Shown: positions 37,429-53,427, counted from the stretch's first letter. The stretch is DNA of 64,000 bases from Rhodocollybia butyracea (GCA_015501585.1 JADNRY010000008.1:186001-250000), one strand, 5' to 3'. Program-made: numbers and translations. Notes: generated from the letters alone by a model not told the origin.

Positions 37429-37830
37429 ACTGCAAAGATTTTGGCGCTAAATGGTACCACAGGCGCTTCTTTGGTTCAAATTCGATGTAGAATGTTGATT
37501 CTAACCCCGGAGTCTACAAGGAACTCGTGATATTCTGGAAGGAAAATCTAGCTTCCAGTCTTTCGACACTCATTTAAGGAAAGGGGTGTAGAATACGATG
37601 AGATCATATTTAAGCGGCAAGAGCAGGTCGCGAGTTGTAATACAATGCACTATAGAAAGAAGTTATACCAACCAGCCTTCTGGATTGATTGTGTTTTCAG
37701 CTAAGGGACCCTTGTCGTCAATACGTGGCTCGTATAATAGAATAATTCCACAAGCATTCATTAGTATACAAACACGACGAAGTCAGTGAAACGAGAGAGT
37801 TATTATGTATGAAATTGTTCAACAATCTGT
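37429..37830. other. intergenic region between the DCAF-type gene and the aspartic protease
   Basis: This 402-bp interval holds the promoter of the DCAF-type gene (left) and the 3' UTR of the protease gene (right). GGTTCAAATTC at 37474-37484 resembles a tRNA B-box, but no cloverleaf could be drawn around it. Confidence 0.5.
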
Positions 37831-39410
<1,580 letters not shown>

Positions 39411-39580
39411 GGTGGTTGAATACTACAATCGTCATGGCATAAGAGCGCAGCGTCTATAAAGCGCATTTCGGTCCCACGCATCCGAGCCGGAGTACGTGAT
39501 GCCGGCGGCGAACGTGACTGCTACCACCATTCTGTCTTCTACTCTCAAGGCTTCGTGCCTTTGTGGACATTTCGTCCAAC
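39411..39580. promoter_or_regulatory. 170-bp divergent promoter of the aspartic protease and TRA1
   Basis: Start codons face outward. The segment is rich in CG-containing words (GATGCCGGCGGCGAACG near 39498). No specific site is assigned. Confidence 0.45.
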
Positions 39581-42500
39581 ATGGCTGCTAATAATAGCGT
39601 GGACGTCTCTACCCATATAGCCTCTACGGCTGATCTTGAACAACGCGCCGCCAGAATTGCCGATCCCAGTATTGGTGCGTTATAAGCAACTTGCAATATA
39701 CCTCGCTAATTCCTACCTCAGATCTCAGCACAAAAAACGCCGTCGCATGCGAGATTCGCGACTTGCTTGACACAACACGTGATACAGACACTATTCGTGT
39801 TCTTCCCTGGCTTATTCCTACACTATTGGACCTTCTTCGTACTGGCGAACCGGTCTTCCGCAAAGATGTCCCCGAATTCCAGTTTCGCAAGGTTCTACTC
39901 GAGATTTTGATACGCATACCTGTGGGCGAACAGGTCCGTCCACACTGCGCTTCTATGGTCGAATGTATTCAGCATCTTCTTCGGAACGACAACGAAGACA
40001 ATGTTATATTGGCCTGCAAGATTTACGTGGACCTTGTCCGAAATTACAGGTGCATCAATGAAGAGAACTTGTCCAATTTTACTACCATCTTTCAGGAGTC
40101 CCAGCTTCGCATGGAGGCTCTTACAAGTAAATATCTTGCAATTGATTCGCTCGTTGTGGATCCAAACGAATCCTTTCTTGGGATGGACAGCCCAAAGGTT
40201 GTAGCTGAGATGAGTTTAGACATGGCGTTGTTCTCCCAAGCGGCTCAAGCCTCTCGTACTATTGTGGCACCTGCAATCAAATCCACCATTCAGTCTTCAT
40301 TCAACTTGCTCGGTCTCGAAGCACCTGCACAGAAAAAAGATCGAGAAGACACAGAGGCTATGGGTTCTATTTGGACTGGAATGTCCCCAACCATAAAAAA
40401 TCCTGCACTTTACCAAGATTTTATAAGCGCGCAAATCAAAGTAGGTTCTCATTTTCTTCAGTTGGTCGTTGCCACTCAACTTTTTTGTAGATGCTTTCGT
40501 ACCTTGCGTTCGTCATGCGTCATTCTCCTGAACAAAGTGACAACTACGGAGACCGACTTATTCTCCACGCGCTTAGATTGCAGCAAGACTGCCCAGCCAA
40601 TGCGATGTCATTGCGAAAGGCATTAGTGTTACTTTAACGAAGTTCTCACTTTTACTCATGCTATGCCTTTTGCAGGAACTCATGGTCGTTTTTCGACACT
40701 TGATGGCAACGCCATATCGACGATCTCTACTTCCACACATAGACAAGCTGCTCAACGAGCGTCTTCTTATCGGAGATGGGCTTGCTAGTAAAGAAATACT
40801 TCGGTACGTTCACATGTAGTTCTTCTATCAGTCCGTCATTTACCGTTGTTAGACCCCATGTCTTCACCGCTATTGCTGATCTCTTTCACCATTTAAAGCC
40901 CGAGCTCACTAACATTCAACTGACAAAGATCGTGCACATGTACTCCAATCTCCTTCACAATGCTGCACTGGGGATCAACGTCCACACCTTATTCACAAAA
41001 AGTCTGATAGGTCTCGGCGATGCCATACTCACTAAAGAAACACCACAGAACGCCGCTTATCTCATGACCCTGATGTTCAATACATGTCTTGATCGTTTAG
41101 AAGCGTTAACCGTCGTTCACGAGGAACTTGCAATGACGGCAGAGAAAACCAAGAATGGAGAGATGCTCATCATGAATGATGCTTTCATCGAAAAGGCGCG
41201 ACCTGTGGGTGGTGCCGCTGCGTACGCGCTTGAAAAACCAGAGGAGGTCATGATGGGTAAGCTTGACGACTTTAAGATACTCAAATAGTCAGTCGTACTT
41301 ACTATGATTTCAGAATCCCGTCCGTTATTCCGGACCTTACTGCACGGCTTCCGAGTGTGTTTAGCAGCGTTGAAAAAGTGTGAGGGACCTGCACCGGACG
41401 GCACTCTCATTTGCCGGATGTTCGAAGGTTGTATCCGTTGCATGGCGTATTTCGAGTTGGACTCGCGTCCTAATGAACCCGGAGACGTGAATGATTGGTT
41501 TCCTCCAATCCTATTGGAAGTCAACCCTCATGTCTTTCAAGAAGTTTGGACACAGAAGATTGAATTCTTCTTCACTCATGCTCAGAAGAAGATTGTTCTG
41601 TTGAACATATGTCAACTTCTTTTCCAAAAGGACACTTGCTCACCTACTCTCTTAGCCATCGTGCTCAAGTTCCTTGTTGACAGATTGCCATTGCTAGGAG
41701 AATACGACGACCTCACGGCTGCTGCCACCATCCGCTGGTTCAAAATGACCTTTGCTGCTGTTGCGTATTTTCCTGCTGCGAATGAACCGATTTTGGCTTC
41801 ACATCTTGGCAAACTTCTGATGGACTGTTTCCCGCTCGCAGTGAAAGCTACGAAGCCGACCCACTATTTCCATCTTCTCAGAGCACTATTCAGATCTATA
41901 GGCGGCGGTGGTGGCCGATTCGAACTCTTGTACAAAGAAGTGCTTCCTCTTCTGCCAGAAATGCTTGACTGTTTGAACCGTCAATTTCTGGCATCGGAAG
42001 GTCAGACTCGAGACATGATAGTGGAGCTTTGTCTTACTGTTCCACTACGTTTGACACACCTCCTTCCATACCTTTCTTATCTGATGCACCCACTCACCGT
42101 GGCTCTACGAGGAGGCCCTGAACTCGTAGCTCAAGGGTTACGTACCTTGGAGCTCTGCATCGACAATCTCACTCCCGATTTCCTCGATCCAACACTCAAC
42201 ATAGTTTTGAGGGAGCTGATGGAGGCCCTTTGTAGCCATTTAAAACCGCTTCCCGCGAATCATGCTCTTGCCCATACCACTATCCGCATACTGGGGAAGC
42301 TAGGTGGACGAAATCGTCGGCTTTTGGCGAAGGAGCCTGCTTTGGAGTATCGACATCATTCTGAGGATCCCATGATTACCATTGCCTTTCTTGGTGTCCA
42401 ACAGAAAATCACTATGGCTCCTGGAGTGGATCTCGCCCGTCAGAACATCACCAAAGGCTCTACTCCTGCTGCAGTTCCTGCCTATGAATATATGGAGGCG

Positions 42501-45500
42501 GCGCTATCCGCTCTCCTGAATCAGGTGAGTATTCCACGACGCCCATACATTCCAGCTTTAAGTTATCAAATTAGGGTATCAAAGGTCGTAATGCGGAGGA
42601 GCTCTTCATCAACATTCTTGAAGGCATTTTCGACGCTATTCATGTCGCAGAGGTCCAGGAGAAAGCTGAAGCTTTTATTCGGAAGCTCTCTCATGCTGTG
42701 TTTGATGCAGAGCTCAAACGGAGTCCTTCCCGCGAAGGTAGTACCTATCGATCATCCGCCCTGTTATCCTCCTACCTCGAGGCAATTCCTTATGCCGTGG
42801 CCCGCGCGCAAGTGGAACAGGCGTTCAAGGTTCGCAACCTGATAGCTTCCATCGTAAACGACTTGGTGGTTTACACGAAGGAAAAGAATTTTGCCATGCA
42901 AGACCTGTATCTTATCTTGCATCAAATTACCAATAGGTTCACTGCCCTATGCTTGGACGATCCCTGGCCTCGGAAAATCGCTGGCTGTGGAGGCATTAAA
43001 ATGATGACAGAGACACCGGAAGTCGGTGTCAAGTGGGTACGCGACAGAGAGCTTGATCTTGTGCGCACGCTCCTCCACATCCTGAAGGACCTCCCTGCCG
43101 ATTTGCCCAAGGACGTGGACGAGATCATAAGGGTTCTTACTGAAGTGCTTCGAATCGGAAGCTCTGACATCGACTTCCATTCAGACACCGCTACTCAACC
43201 CCAAGTTCGGAGCAAACTTATCGCTTTAGTCGGCGTCTTCTTCCCGGAACTACAGAGCGCTATTCCCGTCGTTCGGCAGGCCGCTCAGGCGTGCATCAAG
43301 TTCTTGGTACAACTGAGTGGACGTCCTGCCTTCGACCTTCTTCTTCCACATCGGGACCGCATGCTCATCAGCATCTTTACTAAGCCCTTACGAGCTCTGA
43401 CATTCCCCATCCAAATTGGGTTGATTGAAGCAGTCCGATACTGCGTCAGCCTTACACCCCCTCTTCTTGATCTCAATGATGAGTTACTTCGGCTTCTCCA
43501 TGAGACCCTCGCCCTCGCTGATGCTGAGGACGCTGCGCTGCTCAGTCGTAGTAACCCAAGGCAAGGCCAACTCGAAATGACCAAATTGCGGGTCGCGTGC
43601 ATTAAATTGTTAACGGCTGCAATGCCCATGACCGATTTCTTCCAGAAGAGCCCCCAGACAAGGCAAAGGTATGTTGTCTCGTCGTCAAGTATGCTGCTAT
43701 TAATCAATCTCCAGGGTGACAAGTGTCTACTTCAAGTCTCTTTACTCTCCTTCCTCAGAAGTGAAAGATGTCGCTCATGAAGGTCTCAGAATGGTCTTGT
43801 CTCATCAGAGCCGGTTACCAAAGGAGCTCCTACAAACTGGCCTTCGCCCGATCTTGATGAACTTGGCAGACCCTAAGCGATTATCAGTCCCCGGATTGGA
43901 GGGTCTTGCTCGCTTATTGGAGCTGCTGACCAACTACTTCAAAGTCGAAATTGGTCACAAACTTCTTGACCATTTCCGTTTCGTTGCCGACCCTCAGATG
44001 CTACAGGCTTCCTCGAGATCACCTCTTGGCGAGAATGAAGGCATTACAAAGCTGGTTCGACTGGCGAATATCTTCCACCTCTTACCCTCTGCCGCAAACA
44101 TATTCCTCGATAGTCTAGTCAACGCCATTGTTCAGACCGAGGCTCAGATGCACTTTTCCGGTCAGAGTCCGTTCTCGGAACCGTTGGCTAGATACCTCGA
44201 TAGGTATCCCGTGGAAGGAGTGCAGTTCTTCCTCGAGAACTTACACCTTCCTAGACATCTAAGAACTTTGCGGAGTATTCTTCAAGCTAGACTTGCTCCG
44301 AACGTTCAACGCATACTGGCTTCTCGAACAGCCACCATCCTAAGTTTAATGAGCGAACATCCTCCTCGCATAATACCAGTACTGTCTCTGTTCGCCGATC
44401 TTGCACATCTTGACCCTTGCTGGGTTTCCGAGCATGATAACGTTATTGAAGTGCTACTTGTTATGTGGGACACAGGCATGCGTCAGCCGGAGAGGGAGAC
44501 TGTTCAGCGTCATACCCTGATTATGTCCATTTTCTGTTCGGCGCTGGAGAAGTCTTGTCGAATCGATCTGATCTTCCCGCTCGTTGCCATATACACGCGC
44601 AACCTGGAAATTGACCTTGTCAGGACTACCCATTTCCTCTACCAACATATCGCGCTTAACACTGATACCGCTTTCCAACGCAATGTGCTCTTGCGTTTTC
44701 TGGCTTGGTTTGAGACGAGTGCTTACTCATGGTCTCACAAAGCTTTTTTCATACGCTATGTTGTCACCCCGATTCTCCTTGTCCACGCAGGCCGAAATCC
44801 GTCCAAGCAGCACCTTCTTGACCTGTCTTTCGTAGATCGTCTCCACTCTCTTATCTGGCGCCGCATTTTAGAGGGTGATCCTTTCACGGATACTGATGAT
44901 ATGTTCAATATTGAACTTCTACATCTGACCACTGTCCTTGTTCAGCATTACTCCTCAGCAGTGAGCCATGTACAGAAAGACATCCTGAAGTGTGCTTGGC
45001 ACTTCATCGCTTCATGCGATGACCCGATTGTCAAACAGACTGCATTCCTGTTAAATGCTCGCTTTTTTTGCAGTATTCCAGACTCCTGCAAAGTTTATTC
45101 TCCGAACCTGGAGTGAACTTCTTCGTGCCCCCCAAGCAGAAGGTCGAGCTCTCCTCCGCCAAGAAGCATTGGCTGTACTAGCGCCGTCACTTCCTGATGA
45201 GCCTGCAGACAATGGCTTTCCGAAGTGGGCCGTTACTGCAAGGCGTTTGTTGGCGGACGACTTTTCCCAAACCCTCGCCATCTATCATCTTATGATCAAG
45301 CAGCCCGCTCTCTATTATCCTGTGCGCCGACTTTTCGTCACTTACATGGTCAACTCCTTGAGCAAGCTTGGGTTGATGCCAACTAGTAACACTGAGACGC
45401 GCGTTCTCTCTATTGATATCTTGCAGGTGATATTCAACTGGGAAAGACAGGCTTTGGCTGAACGTGAAGCCCTGGACACCTCTGATGTCTGGTTGACACC

Positions 45501-48500
45501 CTTAGGCTACAGAGAAAACATGGTTAGCTACTTGGTCCGGCTTGCCACATTGGTCACTGATTCCTCCGCTCGGGCGTCGGTGGTCCCTCGTGCGCTTCCC
45601 TTGCTTCAACAAATGGTGGGACCTAACGGATGGACTGATGTCGCCTTCGGTTTGCGGTTCTTCTCTCGAGCACTAGAAATGGTACGTATGAATTTCATCG
45701 AAAAATATCTCCAGCCAGATTTAACATCTAATTTTTTAGAACGAGATAAACTCTGAAACGGCATTGACGATAGCCGTTGCTTCTGCGAAAGTCCTTCAAG
45801 TAATTGCTGCAGAGCAGAGCGATGAGTGGTGGATCTCCAACGCAGCTGTGTTGCAGAAGCTTATTCGAAAAGGCTTGACCACCGAGGAATATGCTTTACA
45901 TGATGCTCTTCACCCAATCTTCGATCGTCTTGTGCGCATGTACCCTCTCCCTAAAGAGGAGGAAGAACCCCAGGGCGAAATGGGAGAGTTCCACGCTTGG
46001 ATCTACACTGCCATTGGGGAAGCACTACGAAATACGACCACTCTCCGAGGCGTATTGCTAATGCTGAAGTCGGTTGTTCAGGTGGTGCCGGAGCGCATCG
46101 AGTACTTTAGCCCACACTTGATGAAGTTGCTTGGAAAAATTTTGAAGGAGCACGTTTCTGGCTCGACCGCAATTACAAACGTCTTGGATCCTAGTGTCCG
46201 GCTTATCATTTCCGTTGTGGATATCTGCGAGATTTCAATGGCGTTTTTGGGAGAACAGCGAAAGTGGCTTTTCAGTAATCTCGTGATTATGGTGGACAAG
46301 TCGAAAAATGTCGCTCTTTGCCGTTTCCTCTTGGACCTTGTCAAATCATGGTGTCTGGTCAAACGAGATCTTTATCCCACAATGCGGGAGAAGTCGGCTC
46401 TGTTACTCAGGATGGTCACTTACGAATCTAGGAGTGATACGTTGTTCACTTCCTTCCTCGAGATGGTATATGAAATTTATACCGAGCCTTCGCTACGACG
46501 AAGCGACCTCACAACGCGTTTAGAGCCGTTGTTCTTCATTGGCTGTCGTTCGCAAGACTTTTCATTGCGTGAACGTTTCCTAGATCTCTTGGACGTCAGT
46601 GTACCCCGATCGCTTTTCAACCGCTTAATGTATATCTGTGCAGTTCAGAGCTGGGAGTCTGTTGCGGATCATAATTGGCTTCACATCGCTCTTCACTTAT
46701 TGCTTGGTTCCTGTGACCCAGACGCCACGCTACCCCATGAGCGCAGGAGTTCCTCTTCCTCCATTGGCCGACCCAAGACCCATGATATGATACGACCTAT
46801 GTTAAGTCTGGTGTCAACCACCCCTCATAGTGTCCATGACACATGGGTATCGGTCTTTCCTGCTGCTTGGGCCTGTCTTTCTCGTCGTGAACAGGGTGAC
46901 CTCACGCAACACATGATTAATCTGCTTAGCAAAGAGTACCATGTTAAGCAGGCTGAAATGCGACCAAATGTTATCCAAACCCTGCTTGCTGGTTTGCACG
47001 CTTGTTCTCCTCCTATGATACTACCTCCACATCTTATCAAATATCTCGCGAAAACGTTTGGTGCATGGTATATCGCACTGGAAATTATCGGGAGTTCTTT
47101 TGACCATCTGAAAGACGATGAACTCACCCTACGTGACAACACCTTGGACTCTCTTGCTGATGTTTATTCAGAGCTGGCCGAGGACGACATGTTTTATGGC
47201 CTTTGGCGACGTCGCTGTCTGCAGCCAGAAACAAATAATGCTATCGCATTGGAGCAGATTGGCTTATGGGATCAAGCAATGACCTCTTATGAAAATGCCC
47301 AACAGCGCGCTCGATCCGGCGCGATACCCTATACTGAACAGGAGTACTGTCTTTGGGAAGATCATTGGATACTATCAGCTGAAAAGCTTCAGCAATGGGA
47401 CTTGTTGTATGAACTTGGTCGCAATGAAGGTAATCATGATCTGATCCTTGAGAGCGCCTGGCGAGTGAAAGACTGGCTCGAGAATCGAGAGGGTCTCGAA
47501 GAGCACATTGCACAACTTCCCGAAGTACCTACGCCTCGGAGACGAGTGTTCGAAGCGTTCCTAGCCCTGCTGAAACCTCAGGCTGCTGGTGACAAAAACG
47601 CAGAATTCACGGTGATACTTGAAGATGCTATGCAGATTGCCCTTCGAAAATGGGTTTCATTGCCTCCTCATCTTTCTCCGGCTCATGTACCTTTACTTCA
47701 ACACTTCCAGCAATTTGTTGAGTTGCAGGAAGCTGTGCAGATTTTTGGATCTCTGGCCTCGACTAATGCTCAGAACCTCGAAAAGAAGTCCTCAGAGCTC
47801 AAGATGGTCCTACAGGCTTGGCGAGAGCGTCTTCCGAATCTTCACGACGACATCAGCATCTGGAGTGATCTCGTAGCATGGAGGCAGAACGTCTTCCACT
47901 CGATTAACAATGCGTATATTCCTTTAATCACTCCATCGACACAGACTGGCGCGGCCAATACGAATACTGCAGGATATCGCGGATATCATGAGACCGCCTG
48001 GATAATCAACCGCTTCGCCCATGTTGCTCGGAAACACGAACTTTTGGATGTTTGCCACACAGCTCTAGCAAAGATATACACTCTTCCTAATATCGAAATT
48101 TCGGAAGCCTTCCTAAAGCTCCGTGAACAAGCTCGCTGCTACTATCAGAAACCTAACGACCTCCAGGCAGGTTTGGAAGTCATCAACAACACCAATCTTG
48201 TTTATTTCTCTGTATCACAGAAAGCAGAATTCTTTACCCTCAAAGGACTGTTTCACGCTCGCTTCGGTCGTCAAGAGGATGCTAATGGAGCGTTTGGTCA
48301 GGCTGTTCAGATGGATATGAACCAGGCCAAGGCGTGGGCTGAATGGGGAAGATGGAACGACCGGATGTTCAAGGACTTTCCAACTGACTTGTCTTACGCG
48401 GGCAATGCTGTTAGTTGTTATCTTCAAGCTGCAGGGCTATACAAGAGTGGCAAAAGTCGACCTCTTCTCGCCCGAGTGCTATGGCTATTGAGTGTCGACG

Positions 48501-51040
48501 ATGCATCTTTCACAGTCTCCCGCGCATTTGACACTTACAAAGGGGAAGCAGCGTTCTGGTTTTGGATCACATTAATCCCCCAGCTTTGCTCTTCCTTGTC
48601 TCATCGTGAAGTCAAGCAAGCTCGTTACGTACTGTTAAACTTGGCCAGGCTTTATCCACAGGTGTGTTATCTCGATAAATTATTTTTTCCTTGGAGATTC
48701 AGGTGTTTTTATAGGCCTTGTTTTTCCATCTGAGAACCACTCGCGAAGAGGTACTCACCGCCAAGAGAATGGTTCCACGGCCATCCGCTTCTCAAGCACA
48801 ACCGGCTGCGCGTACTACATCGGAATCTTCCGCGAGCACCAATGGAAACGATGTCCCGTCAACCGACGGAACAAGCAACGCTCAACCTTCCGCAGATAAC
48901 TCTCAGGGAACTGCGGCGCAGAATGGTCAGCAATTTATCGTCGATCCTGCCGCTGTTCACCGTCCTACCTGGGACTGCGTGGAAGAGCTGGTGCAAAACC
49001 TGAAGACATCTTTCCCTCTACTTATCTTGAACCTCGAGACACTGGTGGACCAAATCATCAATCGGTTCAAACCAACACATGAAGAAGATATCTACCGTCA
49101 CATATGCATGCTTTTGCAAGATGCCTTGCAGGTACTTTGTTCAAGTTAAGTCTAAGGTTACTTGGCCTGACTGTTTTCAAAGCATTATCTCGTTCGGGTG
49201 AATCAAATTGAAGACGATGGTCAACTTGCGGTCTCAACCGTTGCCAATCTTCATCGTCTAGCCCTAGGAATCTCGCACCCTCAGGTCAAAGTACGTATAT
49301 ATCTAATACTGAACTCAGCACACTTCATATCCATATCTCCATAGAAAGAGTACGAGGAGGACTTCATCACAACCAAACTCACACATTATGAGTATATCCA
49401 GCGCTTGCAGCAATGGCGTGACAAGTATGAAGTATTACTGGACGGCCGGCCGCGAGTTCAGCCACTTGATAGCCTCAGCCATTACCTCACCGAGTTCCAG
49501 TACAGCAAGGTTGATGAGTTGGATGTGCCTGGCCAGTATACAGAGGTGCGGCAGTTTGCACTGTATCTGTCGTTGATCTAGCGCTGATTTTTGCTCCAGG
49601 ACAAGGATAACAACCAGAATTTTATCAAGATATCGAAATTGGTTCCTAAATTCGAGAATACGCGGTCCCAGGGCTGTTGTTGGAAACGTATCACCATTCA
49701 TGGTAACGACAACTCCAAAATTCCATTCGTTGTGCAACTTCCCTACCACCGTACGTTCCGCCGAGAAGAGAGAGTGTCTCAAGTCTGTCGGACATTTAAC
49801 GGGTGAGTGCTCGATATCCCTGCCAGAACAAGAGACTGACTTTCATTTGATTAAGTGTTCTCTCCCGGAAGAAAGAGACACGCAAGAGAAATCTAAATTT
49901 CCATTTACCTACTGCGGTCTCGTGTAGCCCGAATATCCGGTTGTACCAGATGGATTCCTCGTATATCTCCCTGTCGGATATCTATGAGCTTCATTGCGAG
50001 TCTATGGGGATTCAAAGAGAGGATCCAATACTCTATTCAGGCGAAAAAGTTAAGAAAGTCATGCGCGAGTTGAAGCAGGCTGGACGACAGGTAAAGATTT
50101 TGCTCGAAAGATTCAAAATATTCTGTTGATTGCGAGTACTAGTTCAACAAATCTGACTACATCACGCTAAAGAAAAATGTTATTGACGAGGTGTCCTCTA
50201 AAATGATCCCAGAAGATGTGCTCACTCAGGTAAAGCCTTCAACATTTCTTCAATATTTATTTAATATCTTTCCAGTATATGATGCGGACGATGGACGGTC
50301 CAAGCTCTCTTTGGCGAATGCGCAAGCAATTTGCGCTCCAGCACGCTGCCAACTGTTTTATGACATTCATTTTCTTTATGTCCAGTCGACAACCCGCACG
50401 GTTCCATGTCTCGCGCTCTACGGGACTCGTCGCTATGTCTGAACTGTTTGCAGGTATATATCGATAATGAGACGTGCCATGGTATGCTAACGATAGATTT
50501 CAGGCCTGGGAGGCCAGCAGCCAGTTTTTTCAACGAGCGATGTTGTTCCATTCCGCTTCACACCCGCCTTGCAGAACTTCCTTGGCCCTATTGTGACAGA
50601 GGGAATATTCGCGCCTAGCATCATGGCCATTGGACGCTCGTTGACGGAAACTGAGGTAAACTAACAAAAATTTCACCGGTTGTATCGATCTCATAGTCAT
50701 CACAGTATGCTTTGGATACCCCACTGCGTCTCTTTGTTCGTGATGAGATCTGTGGTTGGCTCATCCAGCGCAATAGGCCGGTGACTATTGACCAAGGTTT
50801 CCGCCAGGCTGTCAACGTCAGCATTGATGCTGTGGTAAATCGAGCGGAGGCTATGGCATGTAAGGTGGATCGAGAACAGGTGTGTTAAACCAGCAAGTTC
50901 TCCTTTGAATTCATTCAATATTTTGCTAGGCTGGAACGAACACATTACCGGTACTTCAAACTGTCACGAACACTATTTCCGCCGCAACGAACCCTGTACA
51001 ACTGACGAAAATGGGAGAACTTTATTATCCGTGGTTTTAG
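39581..51040 (+). CDS. TRA1: TRA1/TRRAP, PIKK-like scaffold of SAGA and NuA4
   Basis: Giant activator-binding scaffold shared by the SAGA and NuA4 histone acetyltransferase complexes. The gene spans 11.5 kb with about 15-20 short introns; I estimate roughly 3,600 residues. Start: MAANNSVDVSTHIASTADLE. A long alpha-helical HEAT region fills 39.7-46.5 kb, for example GGGGGRFELLYKEVLPLLPE. The FAT domain is around 46.8-48.7 kb (GLWDQAMTSYENAQQRARSG, CLWEDHWILSAEKLQQWDLL). A low-complexity Ser/Thr/Asn insert lies at 48.78-48.93 kb. The PI3K-like region has KNLNFHLPTAV-type sequence near 49.88 kb and LWRMRKQFALQHAANCFMTF. The FATC end is LTKMGELYYPWF and a stop. The DxxxxN and DFG-type kinase residues are absent, as known for this pseudokinase. 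No frame break was found. Confidence 0.95.
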
Positions 51041-51424
51041 TGTTACTGTACGTTTTGATTTGCATGTACAATATAGATAATCGTGTAGAATAGTTATGTA
51101 TGTATATACAACCTTGCTGTATTATCATTCAAAATTGGCTTCCGATGTATCGCTTTGATCGAGCAAACGAACCGTCCGAATCACTGTTTGTTTATTCTTT
51201 GCTGCGTCTAAAAGCAAAAACCAAATAGAATACCAGCTACCCAGCTGATTTCGTGCAGAATTCTGACCTCAACCGTCTGGCTATATGTAGTGTATTTGAC
51301 ATCGTCAGATTCGTCACTACTCTCATGGGCCCCGGAAGTTCAGATGGAACCTCGTCGATTACACTCCACTGCTACGACCATCCTTTTTGAAATGTACCAC
51401 AATGAAAGCGTATTATGTAAGTAA
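51041..51424. terminator. convergent intergenic region with TRA1 and BRD8-like 3' ends
   Basis: This 384-bp segment between two stop codons should contain both polyadenylation regions. AT-rich stretches (51055-51130) follow the TRA1 stop. No exon was found. Confidence 0.45.
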
Positions 51425-53427
51425 CTACCGTTGGGAACCTCGCACAAAACCTTCAGATTGCCGAAAAGTTTGAATATAACCTTCACTCTCCAGCATCATC
51501 TACTAACAAGTGAGTAATTTGTGCAAGCCTACAAAACAAACAACTCACATCTTCTGTCATGATATATACGTCTGACCCAGGTCTGTTGTACATCATTGCG
51601 TTTGCGAACATAAGATAAATATCCCGTTGGAACTCTAATGAGTTCGAAATTACACCGTCCTTGATCTTTGACTTGATAGTTTTCAGATCCATGGGTCGCT
51701 TCACGATTTCATGATAATCCGGTGCCTCTGAGGACCTGATGGGATTGTGAAATATGGTGCCACTGCGATGCGCTGATATTTGGGAATGAAGCATGCCGAT
51801 AACATTTTGAAAACGTTTCGAGGCTTGGTTTTCAGTGCGTCGCTTCCGAGAGGATGAAGCACCTATTATAGGGCTCAATGAGAGTGAAATTGACCAATAA
51901 AATTACACACCCAGTCCATCATCATCGTCGACAGGTTCCGAGTCTGCACGTAAACGTCTAGAATCTCGTGGGTTATCATCGATAGAGGACGCGCGTCTTT
52001 TACCTAGAAGGAAGCTTTACTGGGAGATCTTCAATGAAACAAAGTTGCTTACCTTGACGCTTGGAAGATGAGGGTTCCGGTACAGGAGAGGTTTCGTCTT
52101 CAATTGTTCCAGGGGTTTGTACATCTTCAACAACATCCACCGTTTCCATTTCTGTACCTGAGGTGTGGCGGAGACGTCGTCCTTTCCGAGGAAGAGGTGT
52201 GCTAGCTTTGCGCTGGCGTTTCGCTGCTTCTAAAGTATTCATAAGTGTTGATTCAGACGGTGATTGTTAGTCAACTCTCACTAGCTTGGCGCGCTCTCTG
52301 AAGCGGTTCATCCCCCGAAACTACTCCTTCTTCGTCTGCAACTTCCATTCGATCTGGTTCTGCCTCCTCGTAGGGAGTGGGGGCTTGACTGGAGCGCGAA
52401 ACTTCATCTTCTGGGTCAACGGGTAGGTCCGTATGTGTAGTGACTGGTGTATCAACGGTGATCATGGGCTGAGGAGTATTATCATCACGCTTGGTCTGGT
52501 CTGCAACTTCTGCCAGGTCTTCTTTGATCTTCTCATCCTCGGCCGTCTCTTCTGGTTCGGGGTCTAGTAGATCTTTCTCGACCACTTGTGGTGAACTTGG
52601 CGCAGTTTCAGCTTGGTCTAAAGGAGGTTCTACGGGTGTTGGAGTGGGGCCTTTGTCTTCCACATCCGCCTGAAAAGTTGAGCAATTGAGAAAATGAGAA
52701 CGAGGACTGGGGACTCACTTTGCCAGGGGAAGAAGTAGAACTGATACCACTCAGATCCGAAGTAAAGTCTTCGGCGAGATCCTCTTTCTATCAGGAAAAG
52801 AATCAAGATACATAAAATTGAGGACGGAATACGTACAACGTTACCGACACCATTTTTCTTCAGTTCCTCGATTTCAGAGACGAGCTTTCTGTGTGTCATT
52901 GAATTCCAGCAACTCTGAAGAGTTTAAGACGCATACTTGTATTTGTGTTCTTCAACGCCAATCAAGTCTCGTAACTCTAAAATACGGGCATGGAACTGAA
53001 TCTGAGCAAGCTTGCGGTTCAATGGAGCTGTTAATGCAACATTAAACGGCTGTTGGGTGGCGAGGGCTATAAACGTACAGTGCCTCTTAGAATCTTCTTC
53101 TGTTCTGCATTTCAACGCTATATAGCCTAGAGATTCCGTCGATGTCCGATACTCACATTTCCAACGAAGCCTCCTGCATCAGATGCTTGTACATTCCCTG
53201 GCAGGACTGAAGACAAAATAAGGCCCTGGGCTCTTGGAAGTAAATACTGACTGACTTGAGCGGTAAAGAATGATTTTGAATGAGACAACAAGGGATGCTT
53301 TGAGAGAAGTTTTGCTACTGCTGGCCACGAAGATGCCCCAAGTTCGTACACTGATTGAGCGATAATAAGACAGTCAAGTTTTGTGAGAGAAGAAAAATCA
53401 GGTTCTTGCTGATTTCTTCTCTTCATC
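51425..53427 (-). CDS. BRD8-like bromodomain protein, probable NuA4 subunit
   Basis: Nuclear acetyl-lysine reader. The N-terminal part (MKRRNQQEPDFSSLTKLDCL, then YELGASSWPAVAKLLSKHPL) is the SANT-like region found at the start of BRD8. Next come SCQGMYKHLMQEASLE, APLNRKLAQIQFHARILELR with DLIGVEEHKYKKLVSEIEEL (coiled coil), a long acidic Pro/Glu-rich linker, and an NLS-like KASTPLPRKGRRLRH. The C-terminal bromodomain reads RFQNVIGMLHSQISAHRSG, EAPDYHEIVKRPMDLKTIKS, EFQRDIYLMFANAMMYNRPG. The MMYN carries the acetyl-lysine-binding Asn. A final intron gives DMMLESEGYIQTFRQSEGF and stop 51425. About nine exons. An in-frame upstream ATG at 53453 is possible. The neighbour TRA1 encodes another NuA4 subunit. 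Confidence 0.8.

Noticed and set aside
37470..37490. tRNA B-box-like GGTTCAAATTC
   Set aside because: No A-box or acceptor stem could be placed around it.
39581..51040. An active PI3K-type kinase
   Set aside because: TRA1/TRRAP proteins are pseudokinases; the catalytic loop and DFG-like residues are not visible near 50.4-50.9 kb.
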